Positions 16,966 through 26,220 of a DNA stretch of 64,000 bases are shown one piece after another. The stretch comes from an uncultured Desulfosoma sp. GTDB taxonomy: Bacteria > Desulfobacterota > Syntrophobacteria > Syntrophobacterales > DSM-9756. How positions within the stretch are numbered: the stretch's first letter is position 1; every line of letters begins with the position of its first letter. The stretch lies in contig CALGPN010000025.1 of the NCBI GenBank assembly GCA_937960435.1, positions 62,001-126,000 of the forward strand, in the 5' to 3' direction. Below the pieces are notes generated by a model that was given only the letters and a program-made list of their open reading frames with translations, had not been told where the DNA came from and searched no databases. Made by a program: the position numbers and the translations under genes.

Positions 16966-18702
16966 ATGGAAAAAATTCTTCGCATCGACATGGGTGCTGC
17001 CGGTGGGCCAAAAATCACTGTTGAACCCCTGGGGGACTATGCGGGCTTGGGCGGCCGGGCCATGACCTCGGCCATCGTGTGCAAGGAAGTTCCGCCCACG
17101 TGCCATCCGTTGAGCGCAGAAAACAAGTTGGTCATTGCCCCGGGGCTTTTGAGCGGGACGACGGGGGCCATGACCGGACGGATTTCCGTGGGCTGCAAGA
17201 GCCCTCTGACCGGAACGATCAAGGAGGCCAATGCCGGCGGCCAACCGGCTCAGGTGCTGGGTCGCTTGGGCTACGCCGCCATCGTTCTGGAAGGAAAACC
17301 CAAGGACGACACCCTGTATAAAATCATCATCAATCAGGAAGGGGTGAAGGTTCTTCCCGCCAACGATTTGAAAGGCCTCGGCAATTACAAAACGGTGGAA
17401 AAAGCCAAAGAAGAATACGGAGACAAGATCGCCTGCATCTCCATCGGACAGGCCGGCGAGATGAAACTGGCGGCGGCATCCGTAGCCTGCACGGACCCCG
17501 AACTTCGCCCCACACGCCATGCCGGCCGGGGGGGATGCGGTGCTGTTATGGGCTCCAAGGGGGTGAAGCTCATCGTGCTAGATGACACTGGCGTCAAAAT
17601 GCGTTCCCCCAAGGACCCCGAGAAATTCAAAGACGCCAACAAACGCTTCGTGGAGGGCTTGAGGCGCCACCCTGTGACAGGGCAGGGACTTCCAGCCTAC
17701 GGGACCAACGTGCTCACTAACATCATCAATGAAGCCGGGGCCTACCCCACTTATAACTTCAAAGACGGCCGGTTCGCCGGAGCCGCCAAAATCAGCGGCG
17801 AGACCCAGGCGGAAACGGAAAAGGCCCGGGGCGGCAACCCCACCCATGGCTGTCACCGCGGCTGCGTCATCCGCTGTTCGGGAATCTACGTGGATAAAGA
17901 CGGCAACTACATCAGCAAGCAGCCCGAATACGAAACCGTATGGGCCCACGGCGGCAACTGCGGCATCGACGATCTGGACGCCATCGCGCAGCTCGATTTT
18001 TTGGACGATGATACCGGCTTGGATACTATCGAAATGGGCGCCACCATTGCCGTCGCCATGGAAGCGGGGCTGGCCAAGTTCGGAGACGCCCAGGCAGCCA
18101 TCGAACTGGTGAAGGAAGTGGGCAAGGGCACGCCTCTCGGCCGCATTCTGGGAAGCGGCGCGGCCGTGACCGGAAAAGTTTTCGGCGTGGAAAGAGTCCC
18201 TGTGGTCAAAGGCCAAGCCATGCCCGCCTACGACCCGCGAGCGGTGAAGGGCATCGGGGTCACCTACGCCACAAGCACCATGGGCGCGGATCATACGGCG
18301 GGATACGCCGTGGCCACGAACATCCTCAAAGTCGGCGGCCATGTGGATCCCCTCTCCCCCCAGGGACAGGTGGAACTGTCGCGCAACCTCCAGATCGCCA
18401 CGGCGGCCCTCGACTCCACGGGCATGTGCCTCTTCATCGCCTTCGCGCTCTTGGACCAGCCGGACACGTTCCAAGCCCTGGTGGATATGATCAACGCCTT
18501 TTACGGGCTCAATATGACAGCAGATGATGTGGCCGCTTTGGGTAAGAAGGTTCTCTCCATGGAACGGGACTTCAACCTGCGGGCGGGCTTTACGTCCAAA
18601 GACGATCGGCTTCCGGACTACTTCAAGAAAGAAGCCCTGCCGCCCCACAACGTGACCTTCGACGTCCCGGATGAAGAACTGGACAAGGTCTTTAACTGGT
18701 AA
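16966..18702 (+). CDS. Tungsten-dependent aldehyde:ferredoxin oxidoreductase family protein
   Basis: A 578-residue protein with AOR domain 1 (from MEKILRIDMG; GRAMTSAIVC; APGLLSGTTGAMTGRISVG) binding the tungstopterin, then domains 2/3. Fe-S cysteines are C296, C300 and C304 (HGCHRGCVIRCSG, Cx3Cx3C rather than the more usual Cx2Cx3C) and C488 in DSTGMCLF. Family reaction: aldehyde plus water to acid with reduction of ferredoxin, in the cytoplasm. A ribosome site GAGGAG lies 10 bases upstream, and a strong terminator follows. Neighbouring iron ADHs and the divergent CoA-transferase operon suggest an aldehyde-to-acid step feeding CoA activation. Exact substrate not predictable; some AOR paralogs lack aldehyde activity. 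Confidence 0.92.
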   Translation: MEKILRIDMGAAGGPKITVEPLGDYAGLGGRAMTSAIVCKEVPPTCHPLSAENKLVIAPGLLSGTTGAMTGRISVGCKSPLTGTIKEANAGGQPAQVLGRLGYAAIVLEGKPKDDTLYKIIINQEGVKVLPANDLKGLGNYKTVEKAKEEYGDKIACISIGQAGEMKLAAASVACTDPELRPTRHAGRGGCGAVMGSKGVKLIVLDDTGVKMRSPKDPEKFKDANKRFVEGLRRHPVTGQGLPAYGTNVLTNIINEAGAYPTYNFKDGRFAGAAKISGETQAETEKARGGNPTHGCHRGCVIRCSGIYVDKDGNYISKQPEYETVWAHGGNCGIDDLDAIAQLDFLDDDTGLDTIEMGATIAVAMEAGLAKFGDAQAAIELVKEVGKGTPLGRILGSGAAVTGKVFGVERVPVVKGQAMPAYDPRAVKGIGVTYATSTMGADHTAGYAVATNILKVGGHVDPLSPQGQVELSRNLQIATAALDSTGMCLFIAFALLDQPDTFQALVDMINAFYGLNMTADDVAALGKKVLSMERDFNLRAGFTSKDDRLPDYFKKEALPPHNVTFDVPDEELDKVFNW

Positions 18703-18718
18703 AGCAGTGCAAAACGGC

Positions 18719-18752
18719 AAAAAAGGGGTCGGGATCTTCCCCGCCCCTTTTT
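18719..18752 (+). terminator. Rho-independent terminator after AOR
   Basis: A-run, GGGG-T-C-GGGA, loop, then TCCCCGCCCC followed by TTTTT. The GC-rich stem has one mismatch, and because an A-run precedes it the structure may work in both directions. It lies 17 bases after the AOR stop. Confidence 0.85.
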
Positions 18753-19062
18753 ACGTCCCCACCGACTTTCCCCAAGATTTTGGAATTCAAGCTTTCAGGC
18801 CTTTGACGGCTTATTTCTAAATTCGACGAACACCACCTCTGGGTCGACCATCTCTCCGTCGACCGAAGTTTTTGGAGCTCGCCGGTCGCGATCCGACAAA
18901 ATGTGTTTGAATGCGTCAAACGCTATTGTTCAGGCTTAGGGGAGGCTTTTTTGATGAGCCTCGTTCCCCGGAGCATCGAGCCTACGGCTTAAGTTATCGG
19001 CTTTAAGATTGTATTGTAACGCTCTTAGTTTTTTATCCGAGACGGATTTTGTGGGAAGGCTC
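18753..19062. other. Intergenic region, 310 bases, between convergent units
   Basis: No credible gene. It contains two short inverted repeats: GGTCGAC/GTCGACC (18842-18848/18858-18864) and GTTTGA-5-TCAAAC (18905-18921). Neither is followed by a T-run. The region lies between the AOR terminator and the 3' end of the minus-strand receiver-like gene. Confidence 0.35.
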
Positions 19063-19512
19063 TCAGCTGTGGGGCATTTCGTCGGCGGCTTTCGCCTTCG
19101 GGAGGGGTTTGCCGGTGCTGACGAGTTCATGGTCGAAGTCGGCGAGAATATGGCGGACCATGGTCTGGATTTCCCACGGGGCGTAGGGTTCCACAACGCA
19201 GCCGTACACCCCGGCTTCCATAGCCTCGCGGATAAGCCCCCGCGAACTTTGGGCGCACAGAAGAATGAGGCGGCAGCCTTTGCACGCCGCACGAATCCGC
19301 CCGTAGATCGAGGGGCCGTGATGGTGGATCGCCCCGCTGTCGAGGATCACGATGGCTCGGCTCACAGCCCCAAGGCGCTCCAGAAGAGCCGACAAGCTTT
19401 CGACGCCCTCCGTCGGCGCCCCCACATGAGCCAGGGCTTCGAGCGCGTGGACACGGACCTCCTCACGGGAAACCCACAAGAAAACCTTTGAGGGTTCCTT
19501 TTTGGATACCAT
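19063..19512 (-). CDS. Divergent receiver-like (CheY-fold) protein
   Basis: A 149-residue protein with alternating beta/alpha pattern: VFLWVSREE, AIVILDSGAI, CRLILLCAQSS, GVYGCVVEPYAPWEI. This mimics a response-regulator receiver, with an Asp at the end of beta 3 (ILDSG) and Ser at the end of beta 4. The conserved Lys of the KP motif is replaced by Glu (VEPY), and the N-terminal acidic pair is missing (VSREE), so classical phosphorylation is unlikely. No output domain. It is the last gene of the minus-strand run after the metallo-hydrolase, separated by about 96 bases. The ribosome site is weak. Could alternatively be a pseudo-receiver or unrelated Rossmann protein. Confidence 0.55.
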   Translation of the reverse strand: MVSKKEPSKVFLWVSREEVRVHALEALAHVGAPTEGVESLSALLERLGAVSRAIVILDSGAIHHHGPSIYGRIRAACKGCRLILLCAQSSRGLIREAMEAGVYGCVVEPYAPWEIQTMVRHILADFDHELVSTGKPLPKAKAADEMPHS

Positions 19513-19608
19513 CTCTTTTGTATCGCCGTCCCGGAGGTCGCCATCGACCCCGAGCAGCGCGGAGGTTCCCTGAGAAAACAGGCCGGCGCCGCCCGCTTCC
19601 GAAGAAGC

Positions 19609-20832
19609 TCAATTCTTCTGCGACACCTTCTGCATCAACTCCTCTTTGAAATGCCCGACGAATTCATTTCGGAAAGCCTCAATGTCCATGGCCTCGTCTT
19701 GGCGTCCCGAAAGATACAAGGCCATTCCTTTGTAGATTTGCGCTTCTTTCACATCCCCGTGGCGACAGAGGACGTCATCGAAGGCAGCCACGGCCTCCTC
19801 GTAATGCCCTAGGCCCATGAGGGCGTAACCTCGGGTGAGCGTTTCAAAGCGCTCCTCGTCTTCCTGACGGCCGTCGGGGATCTTTTCCAAGACCTCAAGG
19901 GTTGCCAAGGCCTCTTGGAACCGGCCCATGTCGTTCAAGCATAGAACTTTCAGGCGTAACGCCGACGCATCCGACGGGTTGTGATGGATGGATTTTTCCG
20001 CGCAGTACAGGGCTTCTTCCAGACACCCTTTCCCGATCAAATGGCGGGCAGCTTCCTCGCACGAAAGCTCTCGACTCACCCCCAGTAGATGCTTGATCAT
20101 TTCTTCGTATCCGGCCTCAACGACCTTAGAGCCCAACCCAAAAACCGGCATTCCGTGACCCGGGAGGAGGTGCGTGATGTCCATGCGGCGCAGCACTCTG
20201 AAAGCCTGCAGCATATGATCCAAGCGCCCGCCGCCGTGTTTGTCCGGAGCCGAAAGGCCGTAGGGAAGCACGGCGTCCCCGCTGAAGAGGCTTTTGGAGT
20301 CTTTATGGTACAAGCAGATCCCATCGAAGGTGTGCCCGGGGGTATGGACGACCTCCAGAGCGAACCGCCCGGCGTCAATGGTTTCCTTGCCCTGGAGCAG
20401 GCGCACGGGAAAACCCAAGGGCTTTAAATTCTTTTTGAGCTCTTCGGGACCGGCTTCGTGCATGACGATTTCCATTGTCCCTTTTTCGCGGATGCCTCGG
20501 TAGTTACAGAGCTCCAACACCCCCATGGCATGATCGAAATGCCCGTGGGTGATGACAACCCGTTTGACGTGGGCGGGGTCGTAACCCAAATCGAAGAACT
20601 GCAAATAGGCGGTGTAATCGTTTCCCGGATCGATGACGGTCAGACCGTCATCCTCGATGATGTAAATATTGGAGGAGAAATTGTACCCTTCCAAAAACCA
20701 GGTCTTCTCGAAAAGCGGTTCCGCGGTGTCGGACATTTCCGCCAATCGCGTCCAGCCTTGCGTGGGTTTTTCCAGGTCGTAAGGGGTGCACTGAAGGTTC
20801 TCGTAATCGTTTTCCTGGGGAGTCGGTTGCAT
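19609..20832 (-). CDS. Metallo-beta-lactamase fold hydrolase with C-terminal TPR repeats
   Basis: A 407-residue protein. The MBL domain (about 44-245) has the full dinuclear metal set: H96-x-H98-x-D100-H101, H167 in HTPGH, D186 in FSGDAVLP and H226 in LLPGHG. A helical C-terminal part (about 275-395) carries TPR-like repeats (EEALYCAEKSIHHNPSD, QEALATLEVLEK, EEAVAAFDDVL). Start chosen at the ATG with GAAAGGA upstream; a reading frame extending a further 92 codons has poor protein character. It is the last enzyme gene of the CoA-transferase operon. Glyoxalase II-type thioester hydrolysis on an acyl-CoA is an attractive but unproven role. Confidence 0.82.
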   Translation of the reverse strand: MQPTPQENDYENLQCTPYDLEKPTQGWTRLAEMSDTAEPLFEKTWFLEGYNFSSNIYIIEDDGLTVIDPGNDYTAYLQFFDLGYDPAHVKRVVITHGHFDHAMGVLELCNYRGIREKGTMEIVMHEAGPEELKKNLKPLGFPVRLLQGKETIDAGRFALEVVHTPGHTFDGICLYHKDSKSLFSGDAVLPYGLSAPDKHGGGRLDHMLQAFRVLRRMDITHLLPGHGMPVFGLGSKVVEAGYEEMIKHLLGVSRELSCEEAARHLIGKGCLEEALYCAEKSIHHNPSDASALRLKVLCLNDMGRFQEALATLEVLEKIPDGRQEDEERFETLTRGYALMGLGHYEEAVAAFDDVLCRHGDVKEAQIYKGMALYLSGRQDEAMDIEAFRNEFVGHFKEELMQKVSQKN

Positions 20833-21050
20833 GGGGGCAGTCCTTTCCGTAACGTCGCGGTGCAGGCTCACCTCGTCGACGATGGCATCACACGAACTCG
20901 GACCAACGGCAGGAAATCCCGTTCGGGAGGGAAGCGCACACCGGTCGCCGGTCCGTTCCAAGGAACAACCGGCGATCCGGCCGACTTTGGGCCTGGGAAG
21001 GCCGCCACCCGTGGAATCGGCCATGGAAGGGCGGCCTCCCCATATGCTCC

Positions 21051-21470
21051 TTACGGCGCCGCGTAGGGCAGGAAGTAGCTCAGTTTCATCTTTTCCTTCG
21101 GCCACCACTTGGTCTTCTTTTCCTCTCCGGGATACACATCGGCTTCGTTGATCTTGTTGATCACGAGCTCGATGAAGTGGAACTCGGTGAGTTCATATTT
21201 GGTGATGACCTCGGGCGGCAGCAGCACGGCGTAACCCGTTTCCTTGCTGGCCTCCCAACGGAAATCTTCGTTGGGTTCCGCCGTCTTTTCCCCTTTAGGG
21301 TTGTAGACGGCCAGAAGCCGGCCGATCACCTTATCGCCGGGTTTCACCTTGAAGTCATTGTAAACGTCATCCGGCAAATACCACCACAAGGCCCTGTAGC
21401 CCGTCTTCACATAACCCCGAACCAACATGGGGTCGAATCCGCACACGCTCACTCGGCATTTTTCGGGCAT
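21051..21470 (-). CDS. Conserved-looking small protein of unknown function (139 aa)
   Basis: I do not recognise this family. The protein is 139 residues, rich in Tyr/Trp/Pro (TGYRALWWYLPDDVYNDF near 23-40), and predicted beta-rich in the middle (KVKPGDKVIGRLLAVYNPKGE, then GYAVLLPPEVITKY). It has two cysteines (C5, C10) near the N-terminus. Start at the ATG with GAGGAGGG 7 bases upstream, one base after the preceding stop, so it is translationally coupled to the 98-residue protein. It belongs to the block of four small proteins between the CoA-transferases and the metallo-hydrolase. A subunit or binding role for the pathway is inferred only from position. Confidence 0.7.
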   Translation of the reverse strand: MPEKCRVSVCGFDPMLVRGYVKTGYRALWWYLPDDVYNDFKVKPGDKVIGRLLAVYNPKGEKTAEPNEDFRWEASKETGYAVLLPPEVITKYELTEFHFIELVINKINEADVYPGEEKKTKWWPKEKMKLSYFLPYAAP

Positions 21471-21471
21471 G

Positions 21472-21768
21472 CTAACCCTCCTCTTGCGTCGATAGAGACG
21501 ACCGCAGGTCTTTGACCTGCCCATAACAAAAGTCCCAAAAGGCGCTCACCTGATCGTCGTCCAACTGCTGGGTCACGTGCATCCGCCGGACGAACGGCGC
21601 CATGTATTCCTCGATTTCATGGGCAAATTCCAAAACGAGGAAATCATCGTGTCCGTCGCCGTCGGCCATATCCAGGTAGCTGGCCTTCCAGGTGAGCACC
21701 ATGGACTTGAGCCGTTCCAGTTCCTGGGCCGCGTAGATTCGTGCCTGCTCAAGGATCGCGTCGTTCAT
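21472..21768 (-). CDS. Small helical protein of unknown function (98 aa)
   Basis: Unrecognised. Acidic, mostly helical 98-residue protein (MNDAILEQARIYAAQELERL..., DGDGHDDFLVLEFAHEIEEY, TQQLDDDQVSAFWDFCYGQV) with a single Cys and no membrane segment. It starts 6 bases after the stop of the cysteine-rich 75-residue protein and ends one base before the next start. The tight packing indicates stoichiometric production with its neighbours, as for subunits of a complex. No catalytic motif. Confidence 0.7.
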   Translation of the reverse strand: MNDAILEQARIYAAQELERLKSMVLTWKASYLDMADGDGHDDFLVLEFAHEIEEYMAPFVRRMHVTQQLDDDQVSAFWDFCYGQVKDLRSSLSTQEEG

Positions 21769-21774
21769 GGCCGC

Positions 21775-22002
21775 CTATTTCTTCGGTTCGAAAGCAAAGC
21801 ATTTCTTGACTATATTAAAATCCGCCACACACCAATAATGGGGCCAGTGGATCTTTTTGCACCAGCCGATGATGTCCGCCGGCGGGAATTTGGATCCTTT
21901 CAGAACCGGTTTAAGATGGTCACACTGCCAACAGATATGATCACTCTGCTTCTCGGGCACCAAAACGGTGTCGAGAAATTGCCGCGGAGTCAAGTCTGCC
22001 AT
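21775..22002 (-). CDS. Small cysteine-rich protein, possible Fe-S (HiPIP-like) subunit
   Basis: A 75-residue protein with C24-x2-C27, C48, C58 and C68 among many Trp/His residues (DHICWQCDHLK, IIGWCKKIHWPHYWC, KKCFAFEPKK). Size and Cys spacing recall the small Fe-S subunits (BssB/BssC type) of arylalkylsuccinate synthases, but no glycyl-radical enzyme lies in this window. Start taken at ATG 22002, with GAAAGGAG about 10 bases upstream; a TTG 27 bases further up would overlap the previous gene. A zinc-binding protein is an equally open alternative. Confidence 0.68.
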   Translation of the reverse strand: MADLTPRQFLDTVLVPEKQSDHICWQCDHLKPVLKGSKFPPADIIGWCKKIHWPHYWCVADFNIVKKCFAFEPKK

Positions 22003-22022
22003 GGTCGCACCACTCCTTTCTT

Positions 22023-22490
22023 TTACCAATCACCCACTTCGCCCTTTTTGATCTTTTCCTGGTATTCCTGCCACACTTCAGGCGAAAGTTTTTGGATGTC
22101 CCAGGTAAAACCGCAGGACCCCGCCACCCCGGTTGACGGCGGCTGGGGGCGCCACCCGCGCACGGGACGACCTCGAGCGCTGAATTTCACCATGTCGGCT
22201 CGGCCGAGGTAAATGTGGCGCGGCAAGCAGTTGTACGGACGTGTCTTTCCCGGTGTTCCGGGAAGGATCTGCTCGTAGCCGTCATTGGGCTTGTCGGCGT
22301 ACACGGGAAGGATGTCCGGTTTTTCGCCGGGTTTCTTTTCCGGGCCTTTGTACATGTGCCCTTGAATCATGTAGATGTAATAAACGTTTTCACAGCCGGC
22401 GCACTTGATCTTCCCTTCCCAATTCCAGAAGTAATACGGATCTAAGTAGTTGACCGTATCACATTCCTTGCACCAAATGATGTCACACAT
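22023..22490 (-). CDS. Zinc-ribbon/rubredoxin-like protein of unknown function (155 aa)
   Basis: A 155-residue protein beginning with a metal-knuckle pair, C7-x2-C10 and C30-x2-C33, separated by an aromatic segment (NYLDPYYFWNWEGKIKC). A Pro/Gly/Arg-rich, apparently extended middle (about 45-125) and a charged C-terminal helix follow. The four Cys fit a rubredoxin- or zinc-ribbon-type site. A GGAGGAG ribosome site lies 8-10 bases before the ATG. It follows the second CoA-transferase by 16 bases and leads the block of small proteins. Function unknown; acyl-carrier or electron-transfer roles are possible. Confidence 0.72.
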   Translation of the reverse strand: MCDIIWCKECDTVNYLDPYYFWNWEGKIKCAGCENVYYIYMIQGHMYKGPEKKPGEKPDILPVYADKPNDGYEQILPGTPGKTRPYNCLPRHIYLGRADMVKFSARGRPVRGWRPQPPSTGVAGSCGFTWDIQKLSPEVWQEYQEKIKKGEVGDW

Positions 22491-22506
22491 CGGCGGCTCC
22501 TCCCCT

Positions 22507-23919
22507 CTAGATGAGGTTCTTTTCGTACCATTCTTCGATCTTGCTCATGGGGTACCCGAGCATTTCATGATAGATCTTCACGTTGTCGGCGCCCACCGGC
22601 CGCCAGATCCAGTTCACACGGCGCGGCGTCTTGCTCAAAAGCCCCGCGCTGTACCCGCTTTGGATGAGCACATCACCGAAGACGGGATCATCCAGCCAGC
22701 GCACCGTGCCTCTCTGGCGAAAGTGTTCGGACTCATACACTTCCTTGTCGTTCATGACGGGCATGGCCAAAAGTCCCGCATCGGTCAAAGTCTTCACCAC
22801 TTGAGACCGCGTCTTGTCCGCCGCCCATTCTTCCAAAGCCTTGTAGATGGCGATCTGGGCCTGAGGCCGAATGCGATCTTGCAGCGTCTTGTACTGATCC
22901 CACAGGTCGTTACGGCCGATAATGGCGCACAGTTCCTTGAAATCCGGATCGTTGAAAGCGCTCACCACCGCGTAGCGCGCTTCATATTTAAGCTGCGGGT
23001 TGGGCTCATCGGGATAATCACTCTTGCCGCAAAGAATAATCCCATGGACGCACAACTGCGTATCCCAATTGCCCCAACGTTGGCGGACAATGCCGAAACG
23101 GCCATAAAGCGGCACCGTGTAGCCCAGGGCGCGCGTGGCCGCCTGAACCTGAGAAAATTCAATCATGGTGCCCAGGCCCGTTTTTCGGCGCCAATATAGG
23201 GCCGCCAAAATGGCTACGGTGATCTGGGTTCCGGAATACCAGTCGATGCACCAGTTGGAGTGCTTGGTGCAGTGGCCGCCGAAGTCTTCGTGAAAGCCGG
23301 TAATGCTTGCGAGACCCGCATGGGCTTGCCCGAGGATGTCGTAGGAACCGCCGAAAACCTTGGGGCCGTAGCCGAATCCGCCGCCCCAGACGTAGATGAA
23401 CCGAGGGTTGAGCTCCTGCAGGTATCGGTAGCTCTGTTTCCAGCGGTCGAAGGTCCCCGGACGGTAGCATTCGGTAAGGCCGTCGGAAAGTTTCACGAGC
23501 CGGTAAAAGGCTTCTTTCATTTCCGGCACGTGATAGTCCATAGTTATATAATATTCATTTGTATTGGCGTTGGTGAAGCCGAGGCCTGTGCCCGTCATGG
23601 GGCGGCTGTCATGCAAAGGATAGAGGTAGCATTCATTGAAGGGGGATGTGTGCCGCATGGGATCACCCATCCGCGGCATTTCCACTTTGATGCACTCCGC
23701 CCCCAGCTCGGCCAGGTTGGCCACCGAATGGGGCGTGAAGATGTACATGGTGGTGCTGAGCCATCGGATGCCTTTGAGGGATTCCGGCTTGGTCTTTTCC
23801 TGGCCCGGTGCGAAGACCTTGCGGCAATACTCCTCATAGGGCATTTTCATCTCTTCCAGTTCCCCCTGACTCCTGGGCCCCGGCAGATCTTCGATTCGGG
23901 TCACTCTCTGGTCTTTCAT
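22507..23919 (-). CDS. Class III CoA-transferase (CaiB/BaiF family), subunit 2
   Basis: A 470-residue protein. After a 47-residue extension, the family fold begins [10 protein letters not shown]...[21 protein letters not shown]. The catalytic Asp that forms the acyl-anhydride in this family is present as D226 in [10 protein letters not shown]. The downstream helix [24 protein letters not shown] is typical. Family reaction: transfer of CoA between an acyl-CoA and a free carboxylate via anhydride/thioester intermediates. AAGGAGTG lies 10 bases before the ATG, and the start is one base from the upstream CoA-transferase stop. This suggests a heteromer as in BbsEF (benzylsuccinate) or SmtAB (malate). 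Substrate unknown. Confidence 0.92.
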   Translation of the reverse strand: MKDQRVTRIEDLPGPRSQGELEEMKMPYEEYCRKVFAPGQEKTKPESLKGIRWLSTTMYIFTPHSVANLAELGAECIKVEMPRMGDPMRHTSPFNECYLYPLHDSRPMTGTGLGFTNANTNEYYITMDYHVPEMKEAFYRLVKLSDGLTECYRPGTFDRWKQSYRYLQELNPRFIYVWGGGFGYGPKVFGGSYDILGQAHAGLASITGFHEDFGGHCTKHSNWCIDWYSGTQITVAILAALYWRRKTGLGTMIEFSQVQAATRALGYTVPLYGRFGIVRQRWGNWDTQLCVHGIILCGKSDYPDEPNPQLKYEARYAVVSAFNDPDFKELCAIIGRNDLWDQYKTLQDRIRPQAQIAIYKALEEWAADKTRSQVVKTLTDAGLLAMPVMNDKEVYESEHFRQRGTVRWLDDPVFGDVLIQSGYSAGLLSKTPRRVNWIWRPVGADNVKIYHEMLGYPMSKIEEWYEKNLI

Positions 23920-23920
23920 C

Positions 23921-25408
23921 TTAGATCACTCCTTGTTCCTTGAGTTCCCTCATTTCGGTTTGCCCCAAGCCGATGTATTTCATGAAAATTTCGGCATTGT
24001 CTTTGCCCAAAGGCCGGCCGAGCCATTTCACACGGGCCGGAGTGCGCATCTGGTAGGCGTTGGTGGACTCGGAGTACATGAGGGTGCCGTATTGTTCATC
24101 TTCGATGACATTCACCCACGGCCGATACTTGAAGTGCGGGAACTCGGCCACTTCGTCGATGTAGAGCAGCGGTCCGGCCGCGATTTCGTACTGCATGAGT
24201 TTTTCTTCAGCCTCCACGCGGTTGATGTTGCGCAACCACATGGTGGTCATGGTGTAGGTCTTGGTGAGGGCCTGGAGGGCGTTGCGGGCCGCCATTTCCT
24301 TCAAGAGCGGGTCTTCGTGGATGAGGCGCCCGAAAATGGGGAGCTCGCGCTCGATACACATCCCGATGCGGTACCACAGACGGTCGGTTTGGCCACCGAT
24401 CATCATGTAGCCGTCTTTGCAAGGGTTCCAGGCGTACTGGTTCAGGTTGGGGTCCCAGCCGCCGGTTCGCGCCTTGATGCTCTTGTTGAACCCGTACCAC
24501 GTGATGTCGAAGTCCAAAATGTCCATCAAGGCTTCGGCGGCCGTCGTTTCGATGAACTGACCCTCACCGCTGAATTCATCGCGCCAGAAAAGGGCCGCCA
24601 GCGCATTCACCGCCGTCTGTTCCCCGGCCACGTAATCAGCGAACCACACGCCGGAGCGGGTCGGGTCGCCGCCCTTGCCTCGAGGCAAAAGGTCTTCCGG
24701 GAAACCGGTGTTATGGATGAAAGAGCAGGCCGCTTGGCCGAAGGGATCGAGCATCCATTGGCCGAACTTGGACACCTTGTCTTTCATGGGGCCCCATTGG
24801 CCGTGCTCACCGATCCAGCAGTAAATAAGTTTGGGGTTAATCTGGGAAAGCTGCCGATAGCCGATCCCTCTTTCATCCATATAGCCCGGGGGATACTCTT
24901 CAATGAGAATATCGGCGTGTTGGGCGAGCTTGGTGTAGAGTTCGCGACCTTTTTCCGTTTCCAGGTTGAGGGTCACGGAATAGGCATTACGAAGCTCGTG
25001 GATGAAATCCAACCCGCATTTGTCGCCGTTTTTGTCTTCCAGCATGTATTCTTCGCGGCCGAAGGGGGTGAGTTTCCGGAGCGGATCGCCCGTGGGCGGC
25101 TCAACGTTGATGAGCTCCGCCCCCAGTTCGCTCAGAAGCCCCGAGGCGAACTTATGCCCCATGCGCCACTGCCCGCAACACAAAACCCGAACGCCCTGAA
25201 GGGCTTCGGGTTTTCCGCGGGCATAATCGATGCGCAGATTGTCCTCACACCACTTGCCGAACTCTTCGGCCTTCCTTCGGGCATAGACCGCGGCCACTTC
25301 TTCGGGTGATGGTGGCGGTGTGACCGGCCACGGCCGAACATCCGGCCCCATCAATGTCAGGGTATCCTCCCGACTGTTAATTTCCACTTCACGAACTTTT
25401 TTCGCCAT
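23921..25408 (-). CDS. Class III CoA-transferase (CaiB/BaiF family), subunit 1
   Basis: A 495-residue protein, first gene of the operon. It has an unusual 68-residue N-terminal extension, then [11 protein letters not shown]...[21 protein letters not shown], the CoA-domain fold and catalytic Asp D258 in [20 protein letters not shown] stands 8 bases before the ATG. It is paralogous to the next gene, but the sequences differ strongly. Having catalytic Asp in both subunits allows either two active subunits or two different acid specificities. The upstream sigma54 regulator and nearby AOR/ADH genes suggest CoA activation of an acid produced by alcohol/aldehyde oxidation. Confidence 0.92.
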   Translation of the reverse strand: MAKKVREVEINSREDTLTLMGPDVRPWPVTPPPSPEEVAAVYARRKAEEFGKWCEDNLRIDYARGKPEALQGVRVLCCGQWRMGHKFASGLLSELGAELINVEPPTGDPLRKLTPFGREEYMLEDKNGDKCGLDFIHELRNAYSVTLNLETEKGRELYTKLAQHADILIEEYPPGYMDERGIGYRQLSQINPKLIYCWIGEHGQWGPMKDKVSKFGQWMLDPFGQAACSFIHNTGFPEDLLPRGKGGDPTRSGVWFADYVAGEQTAVNALAALFWRDEFSGEGQFIETTAAEALMDILDFDITWYGFNKSIKARTGGWDPNLNQYAWNPCKDGYMMIGGQTDRLWYRIGMCIERELPIFGRLIHEDPLLKEMAARNALQALTKTYTMTTMWLRNINRVEAEEKLMQYEIAAGPLLYIDEVAEFPHFKYRPWVNVIEDEQYGTLMYSESTNAYQMRTPARVKWLGRPLGKDNAEIFMKYIGLGQTEMRELKEQGVI

Positions 25409-26220
25409 CTTTTAACCTCCTTGAGTTCCGGAACGATCCCCTCAACGCTCCCGCTGCATCTTTCGGGATCCGAGACGCCACCCGCCCGTGGGCTTCACGT
25501 TCGATAGCGCAGCACCTTCCCGGACTCCCGGCGCTTCATGCGGCTCTTTCGCCGACTCCCACCCCCTTCCTTTCGGATTGATAGGAAACACGCGACCTTA
25601 CACCTTCCCCCTCGGTTCTTTCGGAACCCATGGAATCCGCCTCCAAACCGTGGGGCTCATGACCGCTTCCGGCTTTCTGGGAAAACTGTTGCGGAATCGG
25701 TTCTTCCGCCACGCGACGAAACCGCAGCGGCGCCACAGACCAACAGGCCGCAAGCGCCTTACTGCACTGATTCTACCGCGCACGTGCACCATCGAATCGA
25801 CCGCGATGGTGGAAAAGGAACCGCCGTAGGACTGGGAATCAGGAATGGATGCGCCGCATCATCACTGAAGATAAGGATTGGGAGTATAGGTCTTCGCCCG
25901 GAGTGCTTTCGGCTTCTGGAACCATCCGAGTGCCTTTGCGAGAACGATGGACCATCTGCACCGCTCTATGAGCATACAAGATCCGGGCCAGCCGATTTTC
26001 TTTATGTTGTGCTTCATTTCACGCACCCGTTCCCCACATTCTTTCGCACTCTTAGATCACCGGAGCTGCGGGAGGCTTCTCGTCCCTGTGGTCCCGGCAG
26101 GCTCGGCCCTGCCGTCGGTTTGACCGGAATCCGACATCAAAGCCTTTCTCTAAGATCCTATCAATCGAATGATACAGCGTATAATGTGCATGTTCGATTT
26201 CGGACCCAAAAATCCACATT
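25409..26220 (-). other. 812-base gap upstream of the CoA-transferase operon
   Basis: No gene I can support. Open frames on the plus strand here are Arg/Pro/Ser-rich and without ribosome sites. The region must carry the promoter of the CoA-transferase operon. I looked for GG-N10-GC -24/-12 elements on the minus strand and found none that match well. The unusually long leader suggests upstream activator sites for the sigma54 regulator encoded behind it. Confidence 0.4.

Noticed and set aside
18905-18921. GTTTGA-N5-TCAAAC dyad resembling an FNR/HcpR box
   Set aside because: The spacer is one base off and no gene start lies nearby; it sits between a terminator and the 3' end of a gene.
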